Below, one piece after another: positions 15,790-25,291 of a stretch of 64,000 nt of DNA; position 1 is the first letter of the stretch; each line of letters starts with the position of its first letter. The position numbers and the translations under genes were made by a program. Below the pieces are notes generated by a model, which saw nothing but the letters and a program-made list of their open reading frames with translations, was not told where the DNA came from and did no database searches. The stretch is from Atopomonas hussainii (GTDB taxonomy: Bacteria; Pseudomonadota; Gammaproteobacteria; Pseudomonadales; Pseudomonadaceae): the NCBI RefSeq assembly GCF_900109735.1, contig NZ_FOAS01000004.1, positions 1-64,000 on the forward strand, in the 5' to 3' direction.

Positions 15790-18045
15790 ATGCCCCGCAG
15801 TACCCCTCCCTTTGCCCTGAAACCGGCGATGGCGCTGCTTTTGCTCGCCCCTGCCACACTCATGGCCGAAAACACCACCACCTTCAGCCCCGTGACCGTA
15901 ACAGCCACACGCAGCGCGCAAACCTTGAGCGAAGTACCGAGCACCGTATCGGTGATCGACCAAGAGCAAATCGACCGGCAGAACATCAACCGCCCCGCCG
16001 ACTTGATCCGCTACGAGCCGGGCGTCAGCGTCGGCGGCAATGGCAGCCGCTTTGGCAGCGACGGCTTTACCATTCGCGGCGTGGGTGGCAACCGCGTGCT
16101 CACGCAGATCGACGGCGTGAGTGTGCCGAGTGCGTTTGAGTTTGGCCCGTTCCTCAATGCCCGCCGCGATTACATCGACTTGGATAGCGTCAAGCAGGTA
16201 GAAATCATCCGCGGCCCTGCCAGTTCGCTGTACGGCAGCGACGCGATTGGCGGCGTGGTGAGCTTTATCAGCAAAGACGCCAAGGACTACTTAGGCGCCG
16301 ACAAAGACTTCTACATGCGCCTTAAAACCGGCTACGACGGCGCCGACGACAGCTGGATGAAAGGCGCCACCTTCGCCGGTCGCGCCGGCCAGTTTGATGG
16401 CGTGCTGCAACTGACCCACCGCCACGGCCATGCGCTGAACACCTACGGCGGTCAAGGCGGCATTGGCAGCAGCCGCGAAGAAGCCAACCCAATCGACTTC
16501 AGCACAGAAAACCTGCTGGCCAAACTGGGCTGGGACTACGCGCCCAATCAGCGCCTGCAGCTGACCTATGAAAAGCTCAATGACAAAGCAGACAGCAAAA
16601 TCCGCAGCAGCTACGGCACCAGTAGCTCTACCCGTATCTTTGGCACTACCTACTCCAACACACTGACCGAAACGAGCGACGCGGAAGACTCCACCGACAG
16701 ACAGCATGTCAGCCTCAAACACGAATTTGACCTTTCCAGCGCCATCAGTGACCGCATCCAATGGCAGCTCAGCTATCAAGACAGTCAGATTCGTCAAGAA
16801 ACCTACGACAATCGCTACAGCTGGATGAGTTTTGGCGCTCCTTCCACCACACCAACCTCAGCCAAGCGCGAGCGCTTCCGCGACTCACGCTATGAAGACA
16901 CTCAGTGGGGTTTGACCAGCCAAGTCGACAAGCAAATCAGTAACCACTTCGTGACCTACGGCGCGGACTTAAAGCGCTCGGAAAGCAGCAACCTGCGTCG
17001 CGGCGGCGAGCGCGTTATCTCAACCGGCGCGATCATTCCCAGCAGCGAAACCTTCCCGCTGAGCGACTTCCCTGACCCGACCATCGACAAGTACGGCCTG
17101 TTTATCCAAGACCGTATCGAACTGGGCCGCTGGACGCTGCTACCGGGCCTGCGCTACGACCATTTCAAGCTCAAGCCGGATGTCACTCCGGAGTACTTAA
17201 ACGCCACGCGTGCCGATCAGAACCCCAGCAACTTTAGCGACGACCACTGGTCGCCGAAGTTTGCCGCCACCTATCATATCGACGACGCACACAGCGTGTA
17301 TGGCCAATATGCCGCAGGCTTCCGCGCCCCTGATGCGATCGATATCTATGGCGAGTTTATTAACGCCGCGCATGGCTATCAAACCATTGCCAACCCGAAT
17401 CTCAAGCCCGAAACCAGCCAGAGCTTGGAAACCGGCCTGCGTGGCGAGTACGCCCACGGCAGCTTCGGGGTGGCGCTGTTCTATAACCGCTATGAAGACT
17501 TTATCGAGCAAGTCACCCTTGCTAGCGACCCGACCGGCAATGGCCGCACCACCTTCCAGAACCAAAACCTCGACCGCGTGACCATTCGTGGCGCCGAGGC
17601 CCGTGGCGATCTGCAATTGGGTGCCTTTGGCATGCCGCAAGGCAGCTACCTCAAAGGCGCCGTGGCCTATGCCCGAGGTAAAGACGAAAGCACTGGCCAG
17701 CCGATCAACAGCGTCGACCCGCTCAAAGGCGTGTTTGGCTTGGGATACAACCACGACGAACGCTTTGGTGGCGAACTGACTTGGACGCTAGTCGCCGCCA
17801 AAGAGCGCGTGGATGAAACGCAAATCACTAACCAGTACGAGCCTTCCGGTTACGGCATTGTGGACTTGACCACAAGGTGGGCAATTGGCGGCGGGGTGAC
17901 GGTGAATGCCGGCCTGTACAACCTCACCGACAAGCAATACTGGAACTGGGGCGACGTGCGCGGCATCACTGCCAGCAATGCAGGCCTTAGCCGCTACAGT
18001 CAGCCGGGCCGCTATGGCGCGGTTAATGTGAGCTGGGAGCTTTAA
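15790..18045 (+). CDS. phuR: TonB-dependent haem/haemoglobin receptor PhuR
   Basis: This 751-residue outer-membrane receptor has a signal peptide (ending 'TLMA'), a plug domain ('IRGVGGNRVLTQIDGV', 'VEIIRGPASSLYGSDAIGG') and a 22-strand barrel ending in aromatic-rich 'RYGAVNVSWEL'. A TonB-box-like 'TFSPVTVTATR' lies near the mature N-terminus. The haem-receptor signature is present: FRAP at 511-514, NPNL at 535-538 and a histidine at 528 between them. It belongs to the TonB-dependent haemoglobin/transferrin/lactoferrin receptor family. GGAG precedes the ATG. A dispersed repeat starts directly after the stop codon. Confidence 0.93.
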   Translation: MPRSTPPFALKPAMALLLLAPATLMAENTTTFSPVTVTATRSAQTLSEVPSTVSVIDQEQIDRQNINRPADLIRYEPGVSVGGNGSRFGSDGFTIRGVGGNRVLTQIDGVSVPSAFEFGPFLNARRDYIDLDSVKQVEIIRGPASSLYGSDAIGGVVSFISKDAKDYLGADKDFYMRLKTGYDGADDSWMKGATFAGRAGQFDGVLQLTHRHGHALNTYGGQGGIGSSREEANPIDFSTENLLAKLGWDYAPNQRLQLTYEKLNDKADSKIRSSYGTSSSTRIFGTTYSNTLTETSDAEDSTDRQHVSLKHEFDLSSAISDRIQWQLSYQDSQIRQETYDNRYSWMSFGAPSTTPTSAKRERFRDSRYEDTQWGLTSQVDKQISNHFVTYGADLKRSESSNLRRGGERVISTGAIIPSSETFPLSDFPDPTIDKYGLFIQDRIELGRWTLLPGLRYDHFKLKPDVTPEYLNATRADQNPSNFSDDHWSPKFAATYHIDDAHSVYGQYAAGFRAPDAIDIYGEFINAAHGYQTIANPNLKPETSQSLETGLRGEYAHGSFGVALFYNRYEDFIEQVTLASDPTGNGRTTFQNQNLDRVTIRGAEARGDLQLGAFGMPQGSYLKGAVAYARGKDESTGQPINSVDPLKGVFGLGYNHDERFGGELTWTLVAAKERVDETQITNQYEPSGYGIVDLTTRWAIGGGVTVNAGLYNLTDKQYWNWGDVRGITASNAGLSRYSQPGRYGAVNVSWEL

Positions 18046-18186
18046 GGAAGCACTGACTTAATGTCTGCACGGCTCAATCACTGCGTTATGCGCTGCTCGT
18101 ACCCTCGCCTACCAAGCGGTATGCCTCGGTTACTGTGCTCCGGACGCCTTGTGCTTGAGCCGTTCGACGATTGATTCAACGCTTCC
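18046..18186 (+). mobile_element. 141-bp MITE-like repeat, copy 1
   Basis: The element has imperfect terminal inverted repeats of about 32 bases (GGAAGC...CGGCTCAA at both ends, about 23 of 32 matching). It is flanked on each side by TAA, the left one being the phuR stop codon. It aligns without gaps to the minus strand of 54765-54905. It carries no ORF of note. Together these suggest a small non-autonomous mobile element with a 3-base target duplication. Confidence 0.7.
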
Positions 18187-18209
18187 TAATGAAGCGTGGC
18201 CTAGCGATA

Positions 18210-18240
18210 AAAAGAGCGGGATAATTCCCGCTCTTTTTTT
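18210..18240 (+). terminator. Rho-independent terminator after phuR and the repeat
   Basis: A 12-bp stem (18210-18221/18226-18237) runs into a T tract. It lies outside the repeat, so it is probably the original phuR terminator displaced by the insertion. Confidence 0.9.
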
Positions 18241-18258
18241 GCCCGCCATGATCACCTA

Positions 18259-18579
18259 ATGCACTTCCTCTGCCCTTCCAGCGACCTTCAAGAAGGCCAA
18301 GCCCGTGGTTTTAGCGTGGCCGAGCGCGCGCTGATTGCCGTGCGCTATCAAGGCATTGTGTACCTGTACCTCAACCGCTGCCCGCATCGCGGCATTGGCT
18401 TGGAATGGCTGCCCGATCAATTTCTCGACAGCAGCGGCAGCCTGCTGCAATGCGCCACCCACGGCGCGCTGTTTCTACTCGATAGCGGCGAATGCGTGGC
18501 TGGGCCTTGTGCAGGGCAGGCCTTAACCAAACTCAAGGCCGTTGAGAATACTGAGGGGATTTGGCTGGCGAACGACTAG
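18259..18579 (+). CDS. Rieske [2Fe-2S] ferredoxin-like protein
   Basis: The 106-residue protein is a stand-alone Rieske domain. Cluster ligands lie in '[12 protein letters not shown]' (C-x-H) and '[18 protein letters not shown]' (C-x2-H), with the spacing typical of NirD-like and ferredoxin-type Rieske proteins. No oxygenase gene is adjacent, so the partner is unknown. It converges on sfsA, overlapping its end by four bases. Confidence 0.88.
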   Translation: MHFLCPSSDLQEGQARGFSVAERALIAVRYQGIVYLYLNRCPHRGIGLEWLPDQFLDSSGSLLQCATHGALFLLDSGECVAGPCAGQALTKLKAVENTEGIWLAND

Positions 18580-19289
18580 CCCAAGACCGGCAAGGCATGA
18601 CTAACCGCTAAGCCCTTGGCAGGGTCAATCGTTACCGCATACGCCAACACCTCAACGCCGCAGGCTTTTGCCTCGGCGAGTGCTTGCGCATAGGCAGGAT
18701 CTATCTCGCTGGCTGGGCGCACCGCATCAATATCGCTTAGGTTCACGCAATACAACTGCACAGCCCGTTGGCCTTGCTGCGCTAAGGCGGCGAGCTCGCG
18801 CAAATGCTTGGCGCCGCGCGCGGTAACGGCATCGGGAAAGGCCGCCACACGGCTGTCGGCAAAGCCTAAGGTGACGCTTTTCACTTCCACCATCACCGCG
18901 TCACCTTGGGCAAATTGCAGGCAGAAATCTGCACGGCTGTTCTCCAGCCCATAACGCACTTCGCGCTTGAGCTGGGTAAAACCTGCCAGCTCGGTGATCA
19001 CGCCGCTTTCTAGCGCCTCTTGCACTAAGGCATTGGCACGGTGGGTGTTGACGCAGGCCAGTCGCCCTTGTGGAGTCTCGACCAGCTCCCAGGTGCCTTT
19101 GAGCTTGCGTTTAGGGTCGTTGGATTCGCTATACCACACCCGCGCGCCTTCACTCATGCAGTTGAGCATGGAGCCCGTGTTGGGGCAGTGAATGGTCAGC
19201 GGCTGCCCCTCGGCGGTAATAATGTCGGCAAAAAACCGTTTGTAACGCTTAAGCAAGGTGCCTTGCTTAAGCGGCGGATCAAACTGCAT
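18576..19289 (-). CDS. sfsA: Sugar fermentation stimulation protein SfsA
   Basis: The 237-residue protein is full length and contains the SfsA blocks '[12 protein letters not shown]', '[11 protein letters not shown]' and 'VEVKSVTL', with '[16 protein letters not shown]'. It has a nuclease-like fold and binds DNA in E. coli; the physiological role is unclear. It overlaps the aminotransferase gene by 11 bases. This linkage with dksA is normal in Pseudomonas. Confidence 0.93.
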   Translation of the reverse strand: MQFDPPLKQGTLLKRYKRFFADIITAEGQPLTIHCPNTGSMLNCMSEGARVWYSESNDPKRKLKGTWELVETPQGRLACVNTHRANALVQEALESGVITELAGFTQLKREVRYGLENSRADFCLQFAQGDAVMVEVKSVTLGFADSRVAAFPDAVTARGAKHLRELAALAQQGQRAVQLYCVNLSDIDAVRPASEIDPAYAQALAEAKACGVEVLAYAVTIDPAKGLAVSHALPVLG

Positions 19290-20463
19290 GCGGCCCCCAA
19301 CTGGCCAGGCCGCGACGAATGCGCGCTACCGCTTCTTCTAAGCGCGGTAAATCTTGCGTGTAGGCAAAGCGCACATGGGTGCTGGCGTGGTGCTGGCCGA
19401 AGTCCAAGCCGGGGGTGAAGGCGACATACTCAGTTTCCAGAAAATGCCTGCAGAATGCCTGCGCATCGCCGCCAAATGCGGAAATATCGGCGTACAGATA
19501 GAAGGCCCCAGCAGGCTCAACGGCAATCTTAAAGCCCAACTCACGCAGCGCCGGCAGCAGGTAATCGCGGCGCGCCTGAAACGCGGCGCGGCGCTGTTCC
19601 AAAATCGCCAAGGTCGACTCGTCAAAGCACGCCAATGCGGCGTACTGCGCCATCGACGGCGCGCTGATATAAAGGTTCTGCGCCAGCTTATCTAAGTGCG
19701 GCACCGCTGCCTCCGGCGCCACCAGCCAACCCAAGCGCCAGCCGGTCATGCCGAAGTACTTACTAAAGCTGTTGAGCACAAAGGCATCGTCATCCACCGC
19801 CAACACGCTGGCGGCTTGCTCGCCGTAGGTGAGGCCGTGGTAGATCTCATCCACCACCATTTGCCCGCCTAAGCCGCGCAAGGTCTGGCTAATCGCCGCC
19901 AGCTGCGCGGCACTTAATACGGTGCCGGTCGGGTTCGCCGGCGAGGCCAACAACGCCCCCACGCTTTTACCCGCCTGCCAATGCGCGCGGATATGCTCAG
20001 GGGTCAGTTGATAGGCCGACTCTGGCCCTACTGGCACCAGCTGCGCTTCGGCCTCGACCAAGCGTAAAAAGTGCCGGTTGCACGGGTAACCAGGGTCAGC
20101 CATCAGCCAATGCTGGCCGGGGTTAACCAACAGCGCCGAGACCAACAGCAGCGCCGCTGAGCCACCGGGGGTAATCAAGATGCGTTCGGGGTTCACGCTT
20201 AAGCCATAGCGGCTGGCGTAAAACTGCGCGATGGCTTCACGCAGCGGGGCAATCCCACGTGCTGGGGTGTATTGCGTGTGCCCAGCTGCCAAAGCGGCTT
20301 GGCCGGCCTCAACAATCGGTGCGGCGGTGGTGAAATCCGGCTCTCCGATCTCCAGATGAATCACATCATGCCCGGCGGCTTGCAGGGTTTTAGCGCGCGC
20401 CAACAGCGCCATTACATGAAACGGCTCAATGGCTTGCGCCCTAAGACTGGGGGTAAACGGCAT
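19279..20463 (-). CDS. PLP-dependent aminotransferase, class I
   Basis: The 394-residue protein is a fold-type I aminotransferase. The PLP lysine lies in '[17 protein letters not shown]', and other conserved blocks are '[13 protein letters not shown]', '[13 protein letters not shown]' and '[12 protein letters not shown]'. The C-terminal Arg motif 'HVRFAYTQ' binds the substrate carboxylate. It resembles the aspartate-type or YfdZ-like aminotransferase next to sfsA and dksA in Pseudomonas; the amino acid used cannot be told from sequence. It is the first gene of the leftward pair with sfsA. Confidence 0.88.
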   Translation of the reverse strand: MPFTPSLRAQAIEPFHVMALLARAKTLQAAGHDVIHLEIGEPDFTTAAPIVEAGQAALAAGHTQYTPARGIAPLREAIAQFYASRYGLSVNPERILITPGGSAALLLVSALLVNPGQHWLMADPGYPCNRHFLRLVEAEAQLVPVGPESAYQLTPEHIRAHWQAGKSVGALLASPANPTGTVLSAAQLAAISQTLRGLGGQMVVDEIYHGLTYGEQAASVLAVDDDAFVLNSFSKYFGMTGWRLGWLVAPEAAVPHLDKLAQNLYISAPSMAQYAALACFDESTLAILEQRRAAFQARRDYLLPALRELGFKIAVEPAGAFYLYADISAFGGDAQAFCRHFLETEYVAFTPGLDFGQHHASTHVRFAYTQDLPRLEEAVARIRRGLASWGPHAV

Positions 20464-20588
20464 GCGCTGTCCTACACTTAAAGAGTGGCATTCACGCGCA
20501 AAGCACGCGCTAGGTCAATGCACTAAGCCTACGACGAAAGCCACAGAGTTTGCGCAAGGCCACACCGGCAGGCGCAGAGAACTTGGCA

Positions 20589-20653
20589 AGCGGGGAATAT
20601 GTCTGGTAGCTTTCCCGGCTTGCGTAGCACCGGGGCCCAGCTAAAAGCCCCGG
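20589..20653 (+). promoter_or_regulatory. Structured leader of dksA
   Basis: Two hairpins precede dksA: aagcggggaa pairs with ttcccggctt across 20589-20622 with one mismatch, and a perfect 7-bp stem spans 20630-20636/20647-20653. Neither has a T tract, so a leader structure is likelier than a terminator. Function is not known. Confidence 0.35.
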
Positions 20654-20689
20654 ATGCCAAGGACATTAGCGACACAGAGGCAGCCATCG

Positions 20690-21130
20690 ATGCCCGCAGC
20701 AAAGAAGAACAGCACCCCGCTGAACCGCGATTTTGAGCCCTTTAAGGAAAAGAAAGGCGAGGAATACATGAGTGATCGCATGCGCGAGCACTTCACGAAT
20801 ATCCTCAATCAGTGGAAACAAAAGCTGATGGAAGAAGTGGATCGCACCGTGCATCACATGCAGGACGAAGCGGCCAACTTCCCCGATCCAGCTGACCGTG
20901 CCACGCAGGAAGAAGAATTCAGCCTTGAACTGCGTACCCGCGACCGCGAGCGTAAGCTGATCAAGAAAATCGATAAGACGCTGCAAAGCATCGAAGAAAA
21001 CGACTACGGCTGGTGTGACAGCTGCGGCGTCGAAATCGGTGTACGCCGCCTTGAGGCTCGCCCCACCGCGACTCAGTGCATCGATTGCAAAACACTGTCG
21101 GAAATCAAAGAACGCCACCACGGCGGTTGA
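20690..21130 (+). CDS. dksA: RNA polymerase-binding transcription factor DksA
   Basis: The 146-residue protein binds the RNA polymerase secondary channel and works with ppGpp. The coiled-coil tip 'DPADRATQEEEF' and the four-cysteine zinc finger ('CDSCGVEIG' and 'CIDCKTL') are intact, so it is a classical DksA and not the cysteine-less DksA2. I start it at the ATG at 20690, where 'GAGG' is upstream; an in-frame start at 20654 would add 12 unusual residues. gluQRS follows 38 bases downstream. Confidence 0.95.
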   Translation: MPAAKKNSTPLNRDFEPFKEKKGEEYMSDRMREHFTNILNQWKQKLMEEVDRTVHHMQDEAANFPDPADRATQEEEFSLELRTRDRERKLIKKIDKTLQSIEENDYGWCDSCGVEIGVRRLEARPTATQCIDCKTLSEIKERHHGG

Positions 21131-21168
21131 TCGACAGCTCAGGGCACCGCAAGGTGCCCTGATCGTTT

Positions 21169-22044
21169 ATGCCTGCCTATATCGGACGTTTCGCCCCCAC
21201 GCCCAGCGGCTACCTGCACTTTGGCTCGCTGCTCGCGGCGCTTGCCAGCTTTTTAGATGCTCGCCACGCCGGCGGCCAATGGCTGCTGCGTATGGAGGAC
21301 TTAGACCCGCCGCGCGAAGTGCCCGGCGCCGCCGCGGCAATCTTGCACACCCTAGACGTCTACGGCCTGCACTGGGATGGCCCTGTGCTGTACCAAAGCC
21401 AGCGCGGCGAAGCCTACGCCGATATTTGCGCGCAGCTGTACCAGCAAGAGCTGGCCTACTACTGCACTTGCTCACGCAAAGACTTAAGCGCCTACCAAGG
21501 CCACTACCCAGGCCTATGCCGTGCGGCGCACAAACCCGCTGACAACGCTGCACTGCGCCTGCGCTGCGAACCGCAAACGTTAAGCTTTAACGACCGTCTG
21601 CAAGGGCTTTGCCAAGGCGATGCCGCCAGCGAAGGCGATTTTATTATCCGCCGCCGTGATGGCTTATTTGCTTACCACTTAGCTGTTGTGCTGGATGACG
21701 CTTACCAAGGCATCAGCCACATCGTGCGTGGTGCCGATTTACTCGACAGCACCTTCAAGCACCTATTCCTGCAGCGCCTGCTACAACTGCCAGAACCTGA
21801 ATACCTGCATATTCCGCTGATCCTCCAGCCCGACGGCCACAAGCTGGGCAAGTCATACCGCTCGCCGGCGTTACCGCACGAGCAAGTCGCCCCATTACTG
21901 CTGCGCGCACTGCATGCTTTGGGACAAAACCCACCAGCGCAGCTGCGCGAAGCCAGCCGCGACGAGCTGCTGCATTGGGCCATCCAGCACTGGCAAGCCA
22001 GTGCCCTACCGGCCGCCGCGTCACTCTTCGAGGCGGATTTGTAA
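21169..22044 (+). CDS. gluQ: Glutamyl-queuosine tRNA(Asp) synthetase
   Basis: This truncated glutamyl-tRNA synthetase paralogue attaches glutamate to queuosine 34 of tRNA-Asp. Its 291 residues keep the catalytic core with 'GRFAPTPSGYLHFGSLLAAL' (HIGH equivalent) and 'HKLGKSYRSPAL' (KMSKS equivalent). A zinc site is formed by 'CTCSRKDLSAYQGHYPGLCR'. The anticodon-binding domain is absent, as expected. The gene order dksA-gluQRS is common in gammaproteobacteria. Confidence 0.95.
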   Translation: MPAYIGRFAPTPSGYLHFGSLLAALASFLDARHAGGQWLLRMEDLDPPREVPGAAAAILHTLDVYGLHWDGPVLYQSQRGEAYADICAQLYQQELAYYCTCSRKDLSAYQGHYPGLCRAAHKPADNAALRLRCEPQTLSFNDRLQGLCQGDAASEGDFIIRRRDGLFAYHLAVVLDDAYQGISHIVRGADLLDSTFKHLFLQRLLQLPEPEYLHIPLILQPDGHKLGKSYRSPALPHEQVAPLLLRALHALGQNPPAQLREASRDELLHWAIQHWQASALPAAASLFEADL

Positions 22045-22111
22045 CGCCGGGGGTTTGTCGGCCACGCCACGCTTCCGCTACCATCGGTGACAGCAATATT
22101 TGGAAACATCC

Positions 22112-22288
22112 ATGTACATCTACCGCTTGGTACTGCTCTTGGTGGTCGGCATTTATCTGTTTTCGCCAGCCATCATGGATTGGTGGATCGACCCCACCGG
22201 CGCCTGGTACCGCCCCTATTTACTGTGGCTGATTTTGATCATCGTCGGCATGATCCTGCAGGGACAAAGCGATGCTGACGAACTTTAG
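22112..22288 (+). CDS. cbrX: Small membrane protein CbrX
   Basis: The 58-residue product has two hydrophobic helices ('YIYRLVLLLVVGIYLFSPAI' and 'YLLWLILIIVGMIL') with a DWW-type loop between. Its last 17 bases overlap the start of cbrA. This matches the small gene described upstream of cbrA in Pseudomonas, where it is translated in coupling with the kinase. The ATG at 22112 gives the hydrophobic N-terminus; a TTG at 22100 is possible. Confidence 0.8.
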   Translation: MYIYRLVLLLVVGIYLFSPAIMDWWIDPTGAWYRPYLLWLILIIVGMILQGQSDADEL

Positions 22289-25238
22289 TCTGTGGGAGCT
22301 TTCGCTCTACAGCGCCGGCTATTTGTTGCTGCTGTTTGGCGTGGCGTGGATTGGCGAGCGCGGTTTAATTCCGCGCCGCGTGCTGCGTCACCCGCTCACC
22401 TACACCTTATCGCTCGGCGTGTATGCCAGCGCATGGGCGGTGTACGGCACCGTGAGCTTGGCCTACCAATACGGCTACGGCTTTTTGGCCTACTACTTAG
22501 GCATCTGCGGCGCCTTCTTGCTCGCGCCGGTATTACTGCAGCCGATTCTGCGCATTACCCGCACCTATCAGCTGTCGTCGCTGGCTGACCTGTTTGCCTT
22601 CCGCTTTCGCTCCACCGCCGCTGGCGCACTAACCACGCTGATCATGCTGATCGGCATGTTACCGCTGTTGGCGTTGCAGATTCAGGCAGTGTCGGACTCG
22701 GTCAGCATCCTCACCCAAGCGGCGATGCACGAGCGCGTATCGCTAGGTTTCTGCTTGCTGATCATTCTGTTCACCATTTTGTTCGGCACCCGGCACATCA
22801 CCAACCGCGAGAAGCACGAAGGCTTAGTGCTGGCGATTGCCTTTGAATCCATCATCAAGCTGGTCGCCATCGGCGGTGTGGGCCTGTTCGCCCTGTATGG
22901 CGTGTTCGATGGCCCGAAAGGCTTAGAAGTCTGGCTGCTGGAAAACCAAGGCGCGCTCAGCACCTTGCACACCCCCTTGCAGGAAGGGCCGTGGCGCACC
23001 CTGTTGCTGGTGTTCTTTGCTGCGGCGGTGACCATGCCGCACATGTTCCACATGACCTTTAGCGAGAATCTCAACCCGCGCGCGCTGAACACCGCGAGCT
23101 GGAGTTTGCCGCTGTATCTGCTGCTGATCAGTCTCGCCGTGCCGCTGATTTTATGGGCCGGGCTAAAGCTCGGCGCCACTACCTCAGCGGAGTACTACAC
23201 CCTAGGCATCGGCATTGCGGTGAACAGCCCCACGCTGGCGCTGATGGCCTATATCGGCGGTCTGTCTGCCGCCAGCGGCATCATCATTGTGCTCACCTTG
23301 GCGCTCTCGGGCATGGTGCTTAACCACCTGATTCTGCCGGTCTACCAGCCCGCCGCCGAAGGCAATATCTACCGCTGGCTACTGTGGACGCGCCGCGCGT
23401 TGATCGCTGCCATCATCATGGCGGGCTTTGGCTTCTACCGTTTATTAGGCGCCGAGCAAGACTTATCCAATCTCGGTATCGTCGCCTTTGTCGCCACCTT
23501 ACAATTCTTGCCCGGCACTTTAGCCGTGCTGTATTGGCCCACCGCCAACCGTCGCGGCTTTATCGCCGGTCTCATCTCTGGCTTTGTGATTTGGGGCGTG
23601 ACCATGCTGCTGCCGCTACTGGGCAGCATTCCGGGGCTGTATTTGCCCATGCTGGATATGGTCTACGTGCTGGACGACACCAGCTGGCACCTCGCTGCGA
23701 TTGCCTCGCTGGCGGCTAACCTGCTGGTGTTTAGCGGCGTATCGCTGTTCACCACCACCAGCGCCGAAGAACAAAGCGCCGCCGAGGCCTGCACCTTAGA
23801 CAACCTGCGCCGTCCACAGCGCCGCGAACTAACGGCCACTTCAGCGCAGCAATTTGCCGAGCTGCTAGCGCGCCCGCTTGGCGCCAAAATCGCCCAGCGC
23901 GAAGTAGAGCAAGCACTGCGCGACTTGCAGCTGCCCTTTGATGAAAGCCGCCCCTACGCCTTGCGCCGCCTGCGTGACCGGCTAGAAGCCAACCTCTCCG
24001 GCCTGATGGGGCCGAGCGTAGCGCAAGACATCGTCGAGACCTTCCTACCCTACAAGAAAGGCTCCAGCTATATCAGCGGCGATATCCACTTTATCGAGAA
24101 CCGCCTTGAGGATTACCACACCCGCCTCACCGGCTTGGCCGCAGAATTAGACAGCCTGCGCCGCTATCACCGACAAACCCTGCAAGAACTGCCCATGGGC
24201 GTGTGTTCACTGGCGCGTGATAACGAGATCATTCTGTGGAACCGCGCGCTGGAAGAGCTCACTGGCATTCCCGCCAACCAAGTCGTCGGCTCGCGCTTGT
24301 CCAGCCTGCCGCCGCCGTGGAATGCACTGCTGGAGTGCTTGGTGGAATCCCCCTTGCAGCACCTGCACCGCCAGCAGATCACCTTAAATGGCTTCACCCG
24401 CTGGCTGCACCTGCACAAAGCCGCCATCGACGAGCCCAACAGCCCCGGTAACAGCGGCCTTGTGCTGCTGATTGAAGACGCCACGCAAACCCAGCAACTG
24501 GCCGACAAACTGGCGCATTCCGAGCGTTTGGCCTCCATCGGCCGTCTGGCTGCTGGCGTGGCGCACGAGATTGGCAACCCGGTCACTGGCATCGCCTGTC
24601 TTGCGCAAAACCTGCGTGAAGAACGCGAGCAAGACGGCGAAATCCAAGAGATGAGCCAGCAAATCATCGACCAGACCAAGCGCGTGTCGCGCATTCTGCA
24701 GTCGCTGATGAGCTTCGCCCACGCGGGCGGTCGTAGCCATAACGACGAACCGGTTAACCTGCACGACATCGCGCAAGAAGCCATTGGCCTGCTGTCACTG
24801 AACAAACGCAGCGTCGATGTGCACTTCTACAACGCCTGCGACCCCGAACATTTGGTCAGCGGTGACGACCAGCGTTTAGTACAAGTCTTAATCAACCTGC
24901 TCTCCAATGCCCGCGACGCCTCCAACCCCGGCGACGCCATTCGCGTGTGGAGCGATGCCGAAGAACACACCATCACCCTGCAAGTGGAAGATGAAGGCAG
25001 CGGCATTGCGCAGGAGTTACAAGAACAACTCTTCGAGCCGTTCTTCACCACTAAAGACCCCGGCAAAGGCACGGGTCTGGGCTTGGCGCTGGTTTATTCC
25101 ATCGTCGAAGAGCATTATGGTCAGATCAGTGTCGTAAGTCCGGCTGACCCCGAGCGTCAACGCGGTACCCGCTTTAGCATCAAATTACCGCGCCACCTTG
25201 AGCCCTTGGCGGAGCCCGCCTCCGCGCAAGTCCCGTAA
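22272..25238 (+). CDS. cbrA: Sensor histidine kinase CbrA
   Basis: The 988-residue kinase has an N-terminal sodium/solute symporter-like (SLC5) domain with about 13 transmembrane helices (to about residue 490). A STAC-type linker follows, then a PAS domain ('[20 protein letters not shown]'), a HisKA domain and an HATPase. The phospho-acceptor His is residue 765 in 'GVAHEIGNP'. ATP-site motifs are '[10 protein letters not shown]', 'DEGSGI' and '[16 protein letters not shown]'. With CbrB it controls carbon and nitrogen source use; histidine transport by the SLC5 part is known in P. putida or P. fluorescens relatives. All key residues are present. Confidence 0.96.
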   Translation: MLTNFSLWELSLYSAGYLLLLFGVAWIGERGLIPRRVLRHPLTYTLSLGVYASAWAVYGTVSLAYQYGYGFLAYYLGICGAFLLAPVLLQPILRITRTYQLSSLADLFAFRFRSTAAGALTTLIMLIGMLPLLALQIQAVSDSVSILTQAAMHERVSLGFCLLIILFTILFGTRHITNREKHEGLVLAIAFESIIKLVAIGGVGLFALYGVFDGPKGLEVWLLENQGALSTLHTPLQEGPWRTLLLVFFAAAVTMPHMFHMTFSENLNPRALNTASWSLPLYLLLISLAVPLILWAGLKLGATTSAEYYTLGIGIAVNSPTLALMAYIGGLSAASGIIIVLTLALSGMVLNHLILPVYQPAAEGNIYRWLLWTRRALIAAIIMAGFGFYRLLGAEQDLSNLGIVAFVATLQFLPGTLAVLYWPTANRRGFIAGLISGFVIWGVTMLLPLLGSIPGLYLPMLDMVYVLDDTSWHLAAIASLAANLLVFSGVSLFTTTSAEEQSAAEACTLDNLRRPQRRELTATSAQQFAELLARPLGAKIAQREVEQALRDLQLPFDESRPYALRRLRDRLEANLSGLMGPSVAQDIVETFLPYKKGSSYISGDIHFIENRLEDYHTRLTGLAAELDSLRRYHRQTLQELPMGVCSLARDNEIILWNRALEELTGIPANQVVGSRLSSLPPPWNALLECLVESPLQHLHRQQITLNGFTRWLHLHKAAIDEPNSPGNSGLVLLIEDATQTQQLADKLAHSERLASIGRLAAGVAHEIGNPVTGIACLAQNLREEREQDGEIQEMSQQIIDQTKRVSRILQSLMSFAHAGGRSHNDEPVNLHDIAQEAIGLLSLNKRSVDVHFYNACDPEHLVSGDDQRLVQVLINLLSNARDASNPGDAIRVWSDAEEHTITLQVEDEGSGIAQELQEQLFEPFFTTKDPGKGTGLGLALVYSIVEEHYGQISVVSPADPERQRGTRFSIKLPRHLEPLAEPASAQVP

Positions 25239-25291
25239 CCTGTTTGCCCTTAATCGCAAACCTGCAAATCGAGAGAACCGAGAGAACATTG

